From the NCBI RefSeq assembly GCF_016801775.1, contig NZ_CP069004.1, positions 1,736,001-1,800,000 on the forward strand: 64,000 nucleotides of DNA, written 5' to 3'. This DNA is from Sulfitobacter mediterraneus (GTDB lineage: Bacteria > Pseudomonadota > Alphaproteobacteria > Rhodobacterales > Rhodobacteraceae). The position numbers and the translations under genes are program-made. Positions 36,264 to 44,931 of the stretch are shown one piece after another. The notes under the pieces are model-generated. The model ran no database searches. It saw only the letters and a list, made by a program, of their open reading frames with translations, and had not been told where the DNA came from. Positions within the stretch are counted from its first letter, which is position 1. Every line of letters starts with the position of its first letter.

Positions 36264-37210
36264 CAGCTTGCATCCTTTTTCTTGACGCGGGCCATCAGCA
36301 CCGCAGTAAGCACCGACAGTGCAACAAGGACCGTGATCCCGATGGAGGCCACATAGGACCATTCGAGATCCTGAAAGGTGCGTTTGTAGAGAAACAGCGA
36401 CAGGCTTTCAGTGGCGACGCCCGGCCCGCCACCTGTCATCACAAACAACATGTCAAAGATCTTGAAACACTCGATCACCCGCAGCCCGATTGCGATGGCG
36501 ATGACGGTCTTGATGCGCGGCAGTGCGATGCGAAAGAACCGTTGCCGCCAGTTGGCACCAAGGATCGTTGCCGCCCGCATTTGATCTTCGGGCACGCTCA
36601 TCAGTCCGGCAAAAAGGATCAAAAACATCAGCGGCGTCCACTGCCAGACATCCGCGATCACAACAGCGATGAATGCGCGGGTGGTGTCATTGAGCCAGTT
36701 GACATCCAACGCCCCTGGCCAAACCAGTGACAAAGCGGAATTCAGCGGGCCAGTTTGTTGAAAAATCAGGAAAAAGATGTATCCTGCCACCGCCGGCACA
36801 ATCATCATCGGCATCAGGATCAGGCTATAAAGCACGGGTCGCCCGAACACGCCCTCATAAAACAGCGCGGCCAACATCAGGCCCAGCAGAAACTCAATCG
36901 GGACTGCCACCGCAACAAAGAGCAAGGTCCGCCCGACCGAGCCCCAAAGTCCGTCGTCCTGCATCAGATAGGTATAGTTGTCGAACCAGTTCCACGACAT
37001 CCATGCCAGATACCAGGGATCACCATCCAGCGGCGTCCACCATGTCAGCGAGATAAAGATCTGCATGATCAGAGGGAACGCGACGATGAAAACCAGCAGC
37101 ACCTGCGCGGGAATCAACAGCCGTACGGCAAGGGACCGGCGCGATTGTGCAAGCTTGTCCGCGGGCGGTTCCTCAACGGACAGAGGTGCAGAAGAAGTTG
37201 CATCAGTCAT
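36263..37210 (-). CDS. ABC sugar/polyol transporter permease (MalF/UgpA-like)
   Basis: 315 aa inner-membrane protein with about six helices, the first at about 30-52, then near 95-115, 130-150, 180-205, 240-260 and 285-305. Coupling loop seen as DQMRAATILGANWRQRFFRIALP. It overlaps the second permease gene by 4 bp upstream and the ATPase by 1 bp downstream. Forms the pore with the MalG-like partner. Confidence 0.9.
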   Translation of the reverse strand: MTDATSSAPLSVEEPPADKLAQSRRSLAVRLLIPAQVLLVFIVAFPLIMQIFISLTWWTPLDGDPWYLAWMSWNWFDNYTYLMQDDGLWGSVGRTLLFVAVAVPIEFLLGLMLAALFYEGVFGRPVLYSLILMPMMIVPAVAGYIFFLIFQQTGPLNSALSLVWPGALDVNWLNDTTRAFIAVVIADVWQWTPLMFLILFAGLMSVPEDQMRAATILGANWRQRFFRIALPRIKTVIAIAIGLRVIECFKIFDMLFVMTGGGPGVATESLSLFLYKRTFQDLEWSYVASIGITVLVALSVLTAVLMARVKKKDAS

Positions 37211-38055
37211 TGTTTCAGTGCTCCGAATGTCAGACCACGCACGAGGAACCTTTGGATCGAAATGCCAAGGATGATCGGCGGCACGGCGGCCAACAGGCCC
37301 AGCGCGGCCTTTGCGCCATAAAGTTGTCCGCTTGCCGCTGTGGCCAGCGCGTTCATGTAAACAGGGATCGTCGTCCAGTCCTTGCGGGTCAGCAGCAGCG
37401 CGATGAGGTAATCGGACCAGTTGAGGATAAAGATAAACAGGGCTGTCGAGGCCACCGCGGAGGCAACAATCGGCAATGTGATTTGCCGGAAAGCCTCAAA
37501 CGGGGTGCAGCCCTCGACGATGGCCGCCTCTTCGATCTCGCGGGGCAATTCGTCGAAATAGGCTTTCATCAGCCAATAGGAAAACGGCAGCGTCACGATG
37601 CCATAGATCAGGGCCAGCCCCCACCATGTGTCGATCATCCCGAGGAACGACCACATGATCATCACCGGGATCATCACCGCCAGCGGCGGGAAGATCCGAA
37701 GTTGCAGCAGGGAAAGTCCGATGCTCTCATGCACACGCTCGCGGCTCACCGCATATGCCGCCGCCGTACCGCAGATCACTGCAATTAACGTGCCGGAGAT
37801 TGCCGTCAAAAGGCTGGCATAAAGGGGCCGCCAGACGGTCCGGTCCAATCCGACCATTTGATCGGGGGAGTTGCCGGTGAACACATAGCGGAAATTGTTC
37901 AGCGTCGGGTCTTTGGGCAAAAAGGTCAGCCCGCCAGCGGCGGACGTCCATTCCGCAGCCGGCTTGAACGCCATGGATGCCATCCAGGAGATCGGCAAAA
38001 GCGCAAGCGCAGCAAAAAAGGCCACCGCAAGGGTGCGTAATAGTAGTCCAGTCAT
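37207..38055 (-). CDS. ABC sugar/polyol transporter permease (MalG/UgpE-like)
   Basis: 282 aa from the ATG at 38055, with CGGAGA upstream; the longer frame to 38148 would run through the hairpin and the binding-protein end. First helix at about 7-27, coupling loop PREIEEAAIVEGCTPFEAFR, and a final helix near 250-270. Second gene of the operon, after the receptor. Confidence 0.9.
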   Translation of the reverse strand: MTGLLLRTLAVAFFAALALLPISWMASMAFKPAAEWTSAAGGLTFLPKDPTLNNFRYVFTGNSPDQMVGLDRTVWRPLYASLLTAISGTLIAVICGTAAAYAVSRERVHESIGLSLLQLRIFPPLAVMIPVMIMWSFLGMIDTWWGLALIYGIVTLPFSYWLMKAYFDELPREIEEAAIVEGCTPFEAFRQITLPIVASAVASTALFIFILNWSDYLIALLLTRKDWTTIPVYMNALATAASGQLYGAKAALGLLAAVPPIILGISIQRFLVRGLTFGALKQ

Positions 38056-38075
38056 TGTGATCTCCGGTTGGGTCA

Positions 38076-38107
38076 CGATCCCGCAGCGATCCTGTGCTGC
38101 GGGATCG
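38076..38107 (-). promoter_or_regulatory. Perfect 12-bp hairpin between Tat receptor gene and permease
   Basis: CGATCCCGCAGC (38076-38087) pairs exactly with GCTGCGGGATCG (38096-38107) around an 8-nt loop. It fills most of the 58-bp gap between the receptor stop (38114) and the permease start (38055). There is no T-run, so mRNA protection is likelier than termination. Confidence 0.75.
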
Positions 38108-38113
38108 CTGGGG

Positions 38114-39724
38114 TTAGCCTTTGTCGATGAGCGTTGGCCACGCTGCACGACTGGCTTGAATGGCAGGGATCATCTTTTCCTCGCCCTTCCGTTTGATCAC
38201 CCGTTCCCATTTGCGCTGCGCATCGCGCATCGCATCCTCGGGTGATTTCTGCCCTGTTAATGCGGCCTGCAATTCCTCATCCAACGCGGAATCGAACGCC
38301 GTCTGCCCGGCAAAGTTGATGGTTGGTGCCGACCTCGCAATGGTCTCGCGGATCGTGTCCATCATATAGGGATGATAGGTGTCCTCCACGAATTGTTCCG
38401 AGAAGTTGGCCTTCTGGAACGGATCGAAGTAACCCGCCGGATTGCCTGTCATCCACGAATAGATCCGCGTCGAGCTGAGCCATTGCAGGAACAGATAGGC
38501 CGCTTCGGGGTTGGCACTGTTGGAACTCACGGTGCCGGTGATGTTGTAGTAGATCACCGAACGGCGCACCAAATCACCATCATGGTTCACACCGGGCGGG
38601 ATATAGGCGCTCAACTGCCCTGCAGCGGGGCTTGCCGGAGTGCCATCCTCATTCATCCGGTCCACAAACTTGGTGACGTTGGTATAGGTCGTCAGATGCG
38701 GTGTTTGCCCGCTTCCGATCCCGGCATAGCCCTCGGCATAGGTCCAGGACAATGCATCAGGGTGCGCCCATTCGCGGGATTTGACGTATTCGGACGCCGC
38801 CTTGATCGCCTGATCGGTATCAAGGTTAGGCCGACCGTCCTCGTCGAACCAATACATGTTCGGCACCGCCTGCGCGGCAAGTCTGGCATAAAAGCGTGGC
38901 AAGCCCCAGAACGGCGCCATGTCGTTGCCATTGCCGTAGATCTTGCTGCCGCCAAGGCCGGTCCGGCCGGTAAAGAACGCGCTGATCTGATCGCTTTCTT
39001 CCCATGTGTTTGGCGGCGCGAGTACACGGCCATACTGATCCTGAAACGGCTGGGCATGGGCAGAATCTTCAAAGTAGCCCTTGTTGTAAACCCAGGTTTG
39101 AAAGTCACCATCCAGCGACGCACCATAATAATCGCCGCCATATTTATACAGCAATTCAGCGGTTTGCGCTGTGGGCGTTCCACGTTCCTCATCCGCCCAA
39201 TCAGGCTGGTGGGTTGCGACGAAATCATTGAGGTTCATCGCGCCGCCGGCCTCGACCAGATCGCCAAGGCTGTTCCATGGATGGGTGTAGATATCAAAGG
39301 CACCCGATTGCGTGGTCACATCTTGCAAAACCCGCTTCCAGATGTCGCCTGCCGGTGCGCCGACGATCTCGATCTCCACGCCGGTTTCCGCTTCCCACAC
39401 CTCTTTGACCGAGGGGCCGGACGGGAAAGGCTGTGTGATCTGGCCGATGGCACCATCGGTCAGGAGCATTGTGATCTTTGCAGGTGCCCGCCCTTCGGCA
39501 ACCATCTTTTTCATCGCTTCGATGGCGCGGCCCTCTGAATGCGATTCATTGTACTGGAACCGCTCCGCACCAGGAAATCCTGTTGGACCGCCCGTCATTC
39601 CCGACGCAAGCGCCGATGCATGGGCTGGTCGCACGAACCGAGGGTTGATGCCAACAGCACCAAGCGCCGTCATCGCAGCGCCGCCTTTCAGCATTCCTCT
39701 CCGCGTAATGTTGGTCTTTGTCAT
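38114..39724 (-). CDS. ABC transporter extracellular solute-binding protein, Tat-exported
   Basis: 536 aa. The N-terminus TRRGMLKGGAAMTALGAVG is a twin-arginine signal, unusual but known for sugar receptors that need cytosolic folding or a cofactor. The body has family 1 receptor features (VWEAETGVEIEIVGAPAGDIW, then the EAAYLFLQWLSS region). At 536 aa it exceeds the roughly 420 aa common for sugar receptors and is closer to the large receptors of the GlpV type. First gene of the ten-gene leftward operon; its promoter lies in the operator-containing divergent region. Confidence 0.9.
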   Translation of the reverse strand: MTKTNITRRGMLKGGAAMTALGAVGINPRFVRPAHASALASGMTGGPTGFPGAERFQYNESHSEGRAIEAMKKMVAEGRAPAKITMLLTDGAIGQITQPFPSGPSVKEVWEAETGVEIEIVGAPAGDIWKRVLQDVTTQSGAFDIYTHPWNSLGDLVEAGGAMNLNDFVATHQPDWADEERGTPTAQTAELLYKYGGDYYGASLDGDFQTWVYNKGYFEDSAHAQPFQDQYGRVLAPPNTWEESDQISAFFTGRTGLGGSKIYGNGNDMAPFWGLPRFYARLAAQAVPNMYWFDEDGRPNLDTDQAIKAASEYVKSREWAHPDALSWTYAEGYAGIGSGQTPHLTTYTNVTKFVDRMNEDGTPASPAAGQLSAYIPPGVNHDGDLVRRSVIYYNITGTVSSNSANPEAAYLFLQWLSSTRIYSWMTGNPAGYFDPFQKANFSEQFVEDTYHPYMMDTIRETIARSAPTINFAGQTAFDSALDEELQAALTGQKSPEDAMRDAQRKWERVIKRKGEEKMIPAIQASRAAWPTLIDKG

Positions 39725-39795
39725 AACTTCCTCCCTGAGACACGCTCTCCGCCCTTCTTGATCGGCCGCGTTTCATCTCGTTCCCTTAGGGAAGA

Positions 39796-39807
39796 GGAAA
39801 CGTTTAC
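39796..39807. promoter_or_regulatory. LacI-family operator 1 (GGAAACGTTTAC)
   Basis: GGAAACGTTTAC has the palindromic core AAACGTTT with a central CG, the hallmark of LacI/GalR operators. It lies 72 bp before the receptor gene start in the leftward direction. Confidence 0.8.
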
Positions 39808-39948
39808 ATTAGTCAATCCTGAATCTCGCCGAAGTTTTGACCCTCAAATCTACATCATATAAACCTTTATTTATAAACGATAAATAACTATTAATTGAAA
39901 AATTTGGCGATTTTCGATCCGATTCCTCACGCAAAATTTCGAAATTTC

Positions 39949-39977
39949 TTGACAATGCACTTCGACTTTTCAAGGAT
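39949..39977 (+). promoter_or_regulatory. Rightward promoter of the isomerase operon
   Basis: A perfect -35 TTGACA (39949-39954) is followed after 17 bp by AAGGAT (39972-39977), a weak -10. Operator 2 begins 6 bp downstream, where transcription should start, so a bound repressor would block initiation. Confidence 0.6.
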
Positions 39978-39983
39978 CAAACT

Positions 39984-39995
39984 GGAAACGTTTAC
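39984..39995. promoter_or_regulatory. LacI-family operator 2 (GGAAACGTTTAC)
   Basis: Identical 12-mer to operator 1, 188 bp apart in the same orientation, about 18 helical turns. It covers the expected start site of the rightward promoter and lies 57 bp before the isomerase ATG. Confidence 0.82.
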
Positions 39996-40051
39996 TTGAG
40001 CTATGTACGCCAGTTTGACATAGTCGAATCAACACAAAGGGAGAGACCACA

Positions 40052-41107
40052 ATGGAAACCATCAAGGGACCGGGCCTGTTTTTGGGCCAGTTCGCCGGCG
40101 ACGACGCGCCGTTCAACAGCCTCGACGCGATTTGCGGATGGGTCAAAGAATGCGGCTTTGAAGCCGTTCAATTGCCGATGTGGGACACCCGCTTTATCGA
40201 TCTGAAAAAAGCCGCCGAATCAAAGACCTACGCCGATGAACTAAACGGTATCGCCAAGGAAAACGGCGTTGTGATCTGTGACACGGCAAGCCACATTCAA
40301 GGACAACTTTGCGCCGTTCACCCCGCCTATGACACATGGATGGATGGCCTCTGCCCCCCCGAAGTGCGCGGCAACCGCAATGCGCGGCAAGCCTGGGCGA
40401 TTGAACAGCTCAAGGATTGCGCCCGCGCATCAAAGAATCTCGGACTGACCGAACATGCGACCTTCAGCGGCGCTTTGGCCTGGCCTTTCTGGTACCCGTT
40501 CCCGCAGCGGGATGAAGCCCTGATCAACGAAGCCTTTGACGAATTGGCCCGCATCTGGCTGCCGGTTCTGGACGTCTACGAAGAGAACGGCGTGGATCTG
40601 TGCTTTGAGCTGCATCCAACCGAAGATCTCTATGATGGTGTGACCTTTGAGATGTTCCTTGAGCGAGTGAACAACCACAACCGTTGCCACATCAACTACG
40701 ACGCAAGCCATTTTGTGAAACAGGGCTTGGACTACGTGCAATTCATCGATTTCTACCATGAGCGGATCAAGATGTTCCACGTCAAGGACAGCGAATTCAA
40801 CCCAACGGGCAAGCAAGGCTTCCTGTCCGGATACCAGCCATGGCTGAAACGCGCCGCGCGGGACCGCAGCCTGGGTGACGGGCAGACGGATTTTGGCGCG
40901 ATTTTCTCCAAGCTGACGGAATATGATTTCAAGGGTTGGGCCGTCTACGAATGGGAAGACTGCATTGAACACCCCGAGGATGCCGCCCCCAAAGGGGCCC
41001 AGTTTATCCGCGATCAGATTCGCCGGGTCACAGACAAAACCTTTGACGATTTTGCCGGTGGCAAAGGCGATGTCTCAGGTGCCCGCGCGATCCTGGGCCT
41101 GGAGTAA
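40052..41107 (+). CDS. TIM-barrel sugar isomerase/epimerase (xylose isomerase-like)
   Basis: 351 aa of the AP-endonuclease-2 type TIM-barrel sugar isomerase/epimerase superfamily. Metal-ligand style residues are visible: Glu in CFELHPTEDLYD, Asp/His in INYDASHFVKQG, His-Val-Lys-Asp in FHVKDSEF, and Glu in YEWEDC. AAGGGAG lies 7 bp upstream of the ATG. Followed after 5 bp by the Gfo/Idh oxidoreductase, a frequent partner. Probably interconverts keto/aldo or epimeric forms of a sugar intermediate; substrate unknown. Confidence 0.85.
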   Translation: METIKGPGLFLGQFAGDDAPFNSLDAICGWVKECGFEAVQLPMWDTRFIDLKKAAESKTYADELNGIAKENGVVICDTASHIQGQLCAVHPAYDTWMDGLCPPEVRGNRNARQAWAIEQLKDCARASKNLGLTEHATFSGALAWPFWYPFPQRDEALINEAFDELARIWLPVLDVYEENGVDLCFELHPTEDLYDGVTFEMFLERVNNHNRCHINYDASHFVKQGLDYVQFIDFYHERIKMFHVKDSEFNPTGKQGFLSGYQPWLKRAARDRSLGDGQTDFGAIFSKLTEYDFKGWAVYEWEDCIEHPEDAAPKGAQFIRDQIRRVTDKTFDDFAGGKGDVSGARAILGLE

Positions 41108-41112
41108 GCGAC

Positions 41113-42300
41113 ATGGCAATCGAATCCTTTGGAACAGAACAAGCCGCAAGAAAATTGCGGCTTGGCATGGTCGGCGGTGGTCGCGGCGCGTTTATCGGCG
41201 CGGTGCATCGCATGGCCGCCCGTCTGGACGACAAATGGGACATTGTTGCAGGGGCGCTGTCGGCGGACCCGGACAATGCCAAGGCCTCCGGTGCGGATCT
41301 GGGGCTGGACCCGGATCGCGCCTACACAAGCTGGCAGGACATGGTCAAAGCCGAAAGCAACCGCGAGGACGGCATTGACGCGGTCTCCATCGTGACGCCG
41401 AACCACCTGCATTTTGAGGTCTCCAAAGCATTCCTCGAGGCAGGTATCAACGTCATCTGTGACAAACCCATGACCGTCACCTTTGCGGAATCCCAAGAAC
41501 TGGTGCGCATCGCGGACGCCAGCGGCGTGCAGTTTGTGCTGACCCAGAACAACACCGGCTATCCCTTGGTGCGGCAGGCCCGCGCGATGGTGGCTGATGG
41601 CACATTGGGCGAGATTCAAGTCATTCGCACGTCGTATGTGCAGGATTGGCTGACCACGGCGCTGGACGCTGAAGGGCAGAAACAGGCTGCATGGCGGACC
41701 GATCCCAAGCTGGCGGGCGTCGGTGGGTCCATCGGTGATATTGGCGTGCATGCGTTTAATCTTGCGGCCTTCATCTCTGGGCTTGAGCTGGAAGAGGTCT
41801 GTGCCGATCTGCGCAGCTATGTTCCGGGTCGCCAGCTTGATGACAATGCCAACGTCCTGCTGCGCTACAAGGGTGGCGCGACCGGAACGCTTTGGACCAG
41901 TCAGGTTGCACCGGGGAATTACAACCGTCTGAGCATCGGCATCTATGGCACCAAGGGCGGGCTTGAATGGGTCGGCGAGGATAATGACAACCTCTATTAC
42001 ACCCCCTTCGGAGAGCCGACACGCACCATCACTCGCGGCGGTCCCGGCGCAATGGATGTGGCCAACGCAGGCACCCGAATGCCGCCACGCCATCCTGAGG
42101 GCTATATCGAAGGCTTCGGGAACATCTACTCCAACGCCGCCGAGATTATCTGGGCTGCAAAGGAAGGGCGTGACCCGGACCCGTTTGCCACTGACTTACC
42201 AACCGTGCGCGACGGCGCCACGGGCCTCGCGTTCATCGAGGCATGTGTGCAATCATCCAATGCAGGCGCGGTCTGGCAGAAGGTGGCAAAGGCAGGCTGA
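41113..42300 (+). CDS. Gfo/Idh/MocA family oxidoreductase
   Basis: 395 aa. N-terminal Rossmann fold with LGMVGGGRGAFIGAVHR, the Lys-containing CDKPMTVTF segment, and the C-terminal alpha/beta domain with GGSIGDIGVHAFN carrying the catalytic Asp and His. NAD(P)-dependent oxidation or reduction of a sugar hydroxyl. Second gene of the rightward operon with the TIM-barrel isomerase. Confidence 0.9.
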   Translation: MAIESFGTEQAARKLRLGMVGGGRGAFIGAVHRMAARLDDKWDIVAGALSADPDNAKASGADLGLDPDRAYTSWQDMVKAESNREDGIDAVSIVTPNHLHFEVSKAFLEAGINVICDKPMTVTFAESQELVRIADASGVQFVLTQNNTGYPLVRQARAMVADGTLGEIQVIRTSYVQDWLTTALDAEGQKQAAWRTDPKLAGVGGSIGDIGVHAFNLAAFISGLELEEVCADLRSYVPGRQLDDNANVLLRYKGGATGTLWTSQVAPGNYNRLSIGIYGTKGGLEWVGEDNDNLYYTPFGEPTRTITRGGPGAMDVANAGTRMPPRHPEGYIEGFGNIYSNAAEIIWAAKEGRDPDPFATDLPTVRDGATGLAFIEACVQSSNAGAVWQKVAKAG

Positions 42301-42349
42301 GCCGCCTCATGCCACCCCGCAGACCTCAACCGCAACAAAGGAGCGCAGC

Positions 42350-43315
42350 TTGACCCCGACCGAAATTTTTCGCCGCACGGCAATGGGACGGGGTCTCGCT
42401 GACATCCGGCAGGTCACTATCACAGATGGCCCCGGTGCCAGCGGCCGACTGATCGAGGTGCGCACGCCAAGCGGGCTTTGCGCCGATATCGCGCTGGATC
42501 GGGGGGGCGATCTGCTGCGCCTATCTTACAAGGGGGCCGAAATCGGCTGGCATTCCAACACCCTCGCCCCCTGCCCTTGGCCAGACAGCGAAGCCGAACA
42601 TGGCCTTGGGTTTCTGCGCGGCTTTGATGGCTTTATGGTGACATGCGGGCTCGATCATCACGGAGTGCCGACAGAAACCCCTGCGGACGATTTTTTGTAT
42701 CCGCTCAGAGACAACAACGTGCATCCGTTACACGGACGCATTGCCGCGCAAAAGGCGGAGGTTCTCGAAAAGCAGATCGATTGGGACAACGGCGTAATCT
42801 GCATCAAACTACGCATCCAACAGGCCAGTGTTTTTGGCGAAAACCTCGAACTGCTGCGCACCTACCGGTTTTCCCTTTCCGCCGCCGAGATCACTATTGC
42901 GGACCATGTCACCAATCGCGGGTTTCGCCCGGTCCGGCACGGCATCCTCTATCACTTCAACGCGGGCTATCCGTTCCTGAATGCACAAAGCAGCCTGACC
43001 GGCGATTGCTGGCCTCTGCGCGATCAGCTTGATGCAAGTGGCGCTGAGCCATCGGAGGATCATGTCGAAGTCGTGCAAGCCTGCGCCGCACCTCAGGACG
43101 GCCATATCGGCCTGACCAACGGCGCGGGTTGCACGTTGTCTATCCAATTTGATCCCGACACCCTGCCCGTGACTGCGCTTTGGCAGGCATTTCAATCCGG
43201 CACCTTCGCCCTCGGCCTGGAGCCACAGACCGATTTGAACGACAAGAAACAATCACATCTGGTTGCCGGAGCGCAGAGAGACTACTATCTGACCGTGTCT
43301 GTAAGCGGGCCATGA
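42350..43315 (+). CDS. DUF4432 / aldose 1-epimerase-like protein
   Basis: 321 aa from a TTG at 42350, chosen because AAAGGAG lies 6 bp upstream; the frame is open further upstream to 41945 but only as a shadow of the preceding gene. Galactose-mutarotase-like beta-sandwich: LDRGGDLLRLSYKGAEIGWH, LRGFDGFMVTCGLDH, HPLHGRIA and the C-terminal QTDLND. DUF4432 proteins are presumed sugar epimerases or sugar-binding enzymes. Third gene of the rightward set; it starts 49 bp after the Gfo/Idh stop. Confidence 0.85.
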   Translation: MTPTEIFRRTAMGRGLADIRQVTITDGPGASGRLIEVRTPSGLCADIALDRGGDLLRLSYKGAEIGWHSNTLAPCPWPDSEAEHGLGFLRGFDGFMVTCGLDHHGVPTETPADDFLYPLRDNNVHPLHGRIAAQKAEVLEKQIDWDNGVICIKLRIQQASVFGENLELLRTYRFSLSAAEITIADHVTNRGFRPVRHGILYHFNAGYPFLNAQSSLTGDCWPLRDQLDASGAEPSEDHVEVVQACAAPQDGHIGLTNGAGCTLSIQFDPDTLPVTALWQAFQSGTFALGLEPQTDLNDKKQSHLVAGAQRDYYLTVSVSGP

Positions 43316-43358
43316 AATTTGCGGCCCGTGCCTGCCTTTATGTGAGAGTTATACCTTT

Positions 43359-44357
43359 ATGAAATCCAAGGCCCCCAAGGTGTCAATCAAGGACGTCGCG
43401 CAGGCCGCAGGGGTTTCCATTGCAAGTGTCAGCCGGGCCATGAACGAGGGAACCGGCAATGTCTCGGAGGCGACGCGCCAAAAGGTCGAAAAAGCCATTG
43501 CAGAGCTGAACTATCGCCCCAACTGGATCGGCAAGGCGCTGCGCGGACATTCCAACAACACCTTTGCCATGATCATTTCCAGCATCCAGAACAACTTCTT
43601 TTCTGCCGTGGCCTGGGAAATCGAGCGCCGCCTGAACGATGAAGGTGCGGCAATGCTGTTGTTCAACTCGAACGAAAACGTCCAACTGCAAGATCGCTGC
43701 CTCGAAGAGATCCGTTCGCGGCAGGTGGCTGGTGTCTTTATGCTTTGCGCGGTCGATAGTCCAAATCTCAAGGAACTGGCCGAACATACACCGGTGATCC
43801 TGATCAACCGGCAAATTGACGATTTGCCCGACCTGCCGTTTATCGGCATTGACGACCGGTCCGCAGCCAGCGAATTGGCCAAGGCAATCATGCGTGAAAA
43901 CGATGGCCCGATTGCCCTCATTCACGGCCCCCAGACATCCAATACCAGCCGCGCCCGTCTGGACGGGTTCCGCAGTGAGTTCGAACGAGAAGGCCGCGCC
44001 ATTCTGCCCGAGAACATGATCGAGGCCGAACTGTCGATGGAAAGCGGTTATGCCTGCGCCGTTCACCTCATGAACACCGCCAAGACCCCCTACTCCGCCA
44101 TCGTCTGCGGCAACGACCAAATCGCCTATGGCGCCTACCGGCGGTGCCGCGAATTGGGCCTGAACGTGCCGCAGGATACGGCGATCTACGGCTTTGATGA
44201 CAACCCCCTGAACCACTGGCTTGCCCCATGGTTGAACACGGTGAGTGTGCCCCATGTCCGCTACGCCGAGGAGGCAGTCGAACGGATGAAGCGTTTGGTC
44301 AACGGGCAAACCGTTGAGAATGCGATCCTGCCTTACGACATTATCCTACGACGCTGA
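43359..44357 (+). CDS. LacI family transcriptional regulator
   Basis: 332 aa. N-terminal helix-turn-helix SIKDVAQAAGVSIASVSRAM and the hinge helix to about residue 58, then a periplasmic-binding-protein-like ligand domain (ALIHGPQTSNTSRARLDGF; YGFDDNPLNHWLAP). 43 bp after the DUF4432 gene and on the same strand, so probably autoregulated as part of the rightward operon. It is the obvious protein for the twin GGAAACGTTTAC sites and would act as repressor of both arms, released by a sugar inducer. Confidence 0.9.
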   Translation: MKSKAPKVSIKDVAQAAGVSIASVSRAMNEGTGNVSEATRQKVEKAIAELNYRPNWIGKALRGHSNNTFAMIISSIQNNFFSAVAWEIERRLNDEGAAMLLFNSNENVQLQDRCLEEIRSRQVAGVFMLCAVDSPNLKELAEHTPVILINRQIDDLPDLPFIGIDDRSAASELAKAIMRENDGPIALIHGPQTSNTSRARLDGFRSEFEREGRAILPENMIEAELSMESGYACAVHLMNTAKTPYSAIVCGNDQIAYGAYRRCRELGLNVPQDTAIYGFDDNPLNHWLAPWLNTVSVPHVRYAEEAVERMKRLVNGQTVENAILPYDIILRR

Positions 44358-44377
44358 TTTCGGCGAGCGACGGGCAT

Positions 44378-44794
44378 TCAGGCCTGTTGCAAAACGCGCA
44401 GGTTCTGCCCTCTTACCGCATAAAGCAATAACGCGCTCATCCCTCCTATAAACAGCTCCAACCCTAGAATCTGCAACATCGCCGCGTTTGGAATGCCGTC
44501 CGCCACCACACTCACAATCCGAGACAGCCCAAACGACAGATACACGGCTGTGGAAAGGATCAACGCCACCACCGTAAGTCGCGACCGGAATGCGCCAACC
44601 AGAATAACGGCACCAGCCAAAAGGATCATCGCGCCCGGCGATCTGAGTTCATTGAGCAGATTCACGTCGTCGCCCACACTGATCCCCGCCGAAGCGTGAA
44701 ACGCATGCGGCAAAAACAGAACGCCAATTCCCACCCCCACAGCGATCAACCCGGAGAAGGCCAGCAAGATCTTGGTCATCATTGAGGTATTCAT
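44378..44794 (-). CDS. DUF4345 family membrane protein
   Basis: 138 aa with four hydrophobic segments (about 8-28, 52-68, 72-92 and 108-128), the pattern of DUF4345. AAGGAAG precedes the ATG. Function unknown. Divergent from the AraC regulator with 137 bp between, so it is the likely target of that regulator. Confidence 0.75.
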   Translation of the reverse strand: MNTSMMTKILLAFSGLIAVGVGIGVLFLPHAFHASAGISVGDDVNLLNELRSPGAMILLAGAVILVGAFRSRLTVVALILSTAVYLSFGLSRIVSVVADGIPNAAMLQILGLELFIGGMSALLLYAVRGQNLRVLQQA

Positions 44795-44931
44795 GTCATC
44801 TTCCTTGTTTCAATTGATGATCCAAAGGTAACGCCGAGATCCGCATGAACAATGATAGTATGTCCAAGTTTTATATCTGTTCGTCCTGAATAACTGGACG
44901 TGAGACCATCTATTCGATATCAAACCAACCC

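Larger units (their letters stand above)
39725..40051. promoter_or_regulatory. Divergent control region of the 29-44 kb carbohydrate locus
   Basis: 327 bp, notably AT-rich in its middle (about 39,840-39,960), between the leftward receptor gene and the rightward isomerase gene. It contains the two LacI-type operators and one good rightward promoter. No leftward promoter with a convincing -35/-10 pair could be picked by eye. Confidence 0.7.
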
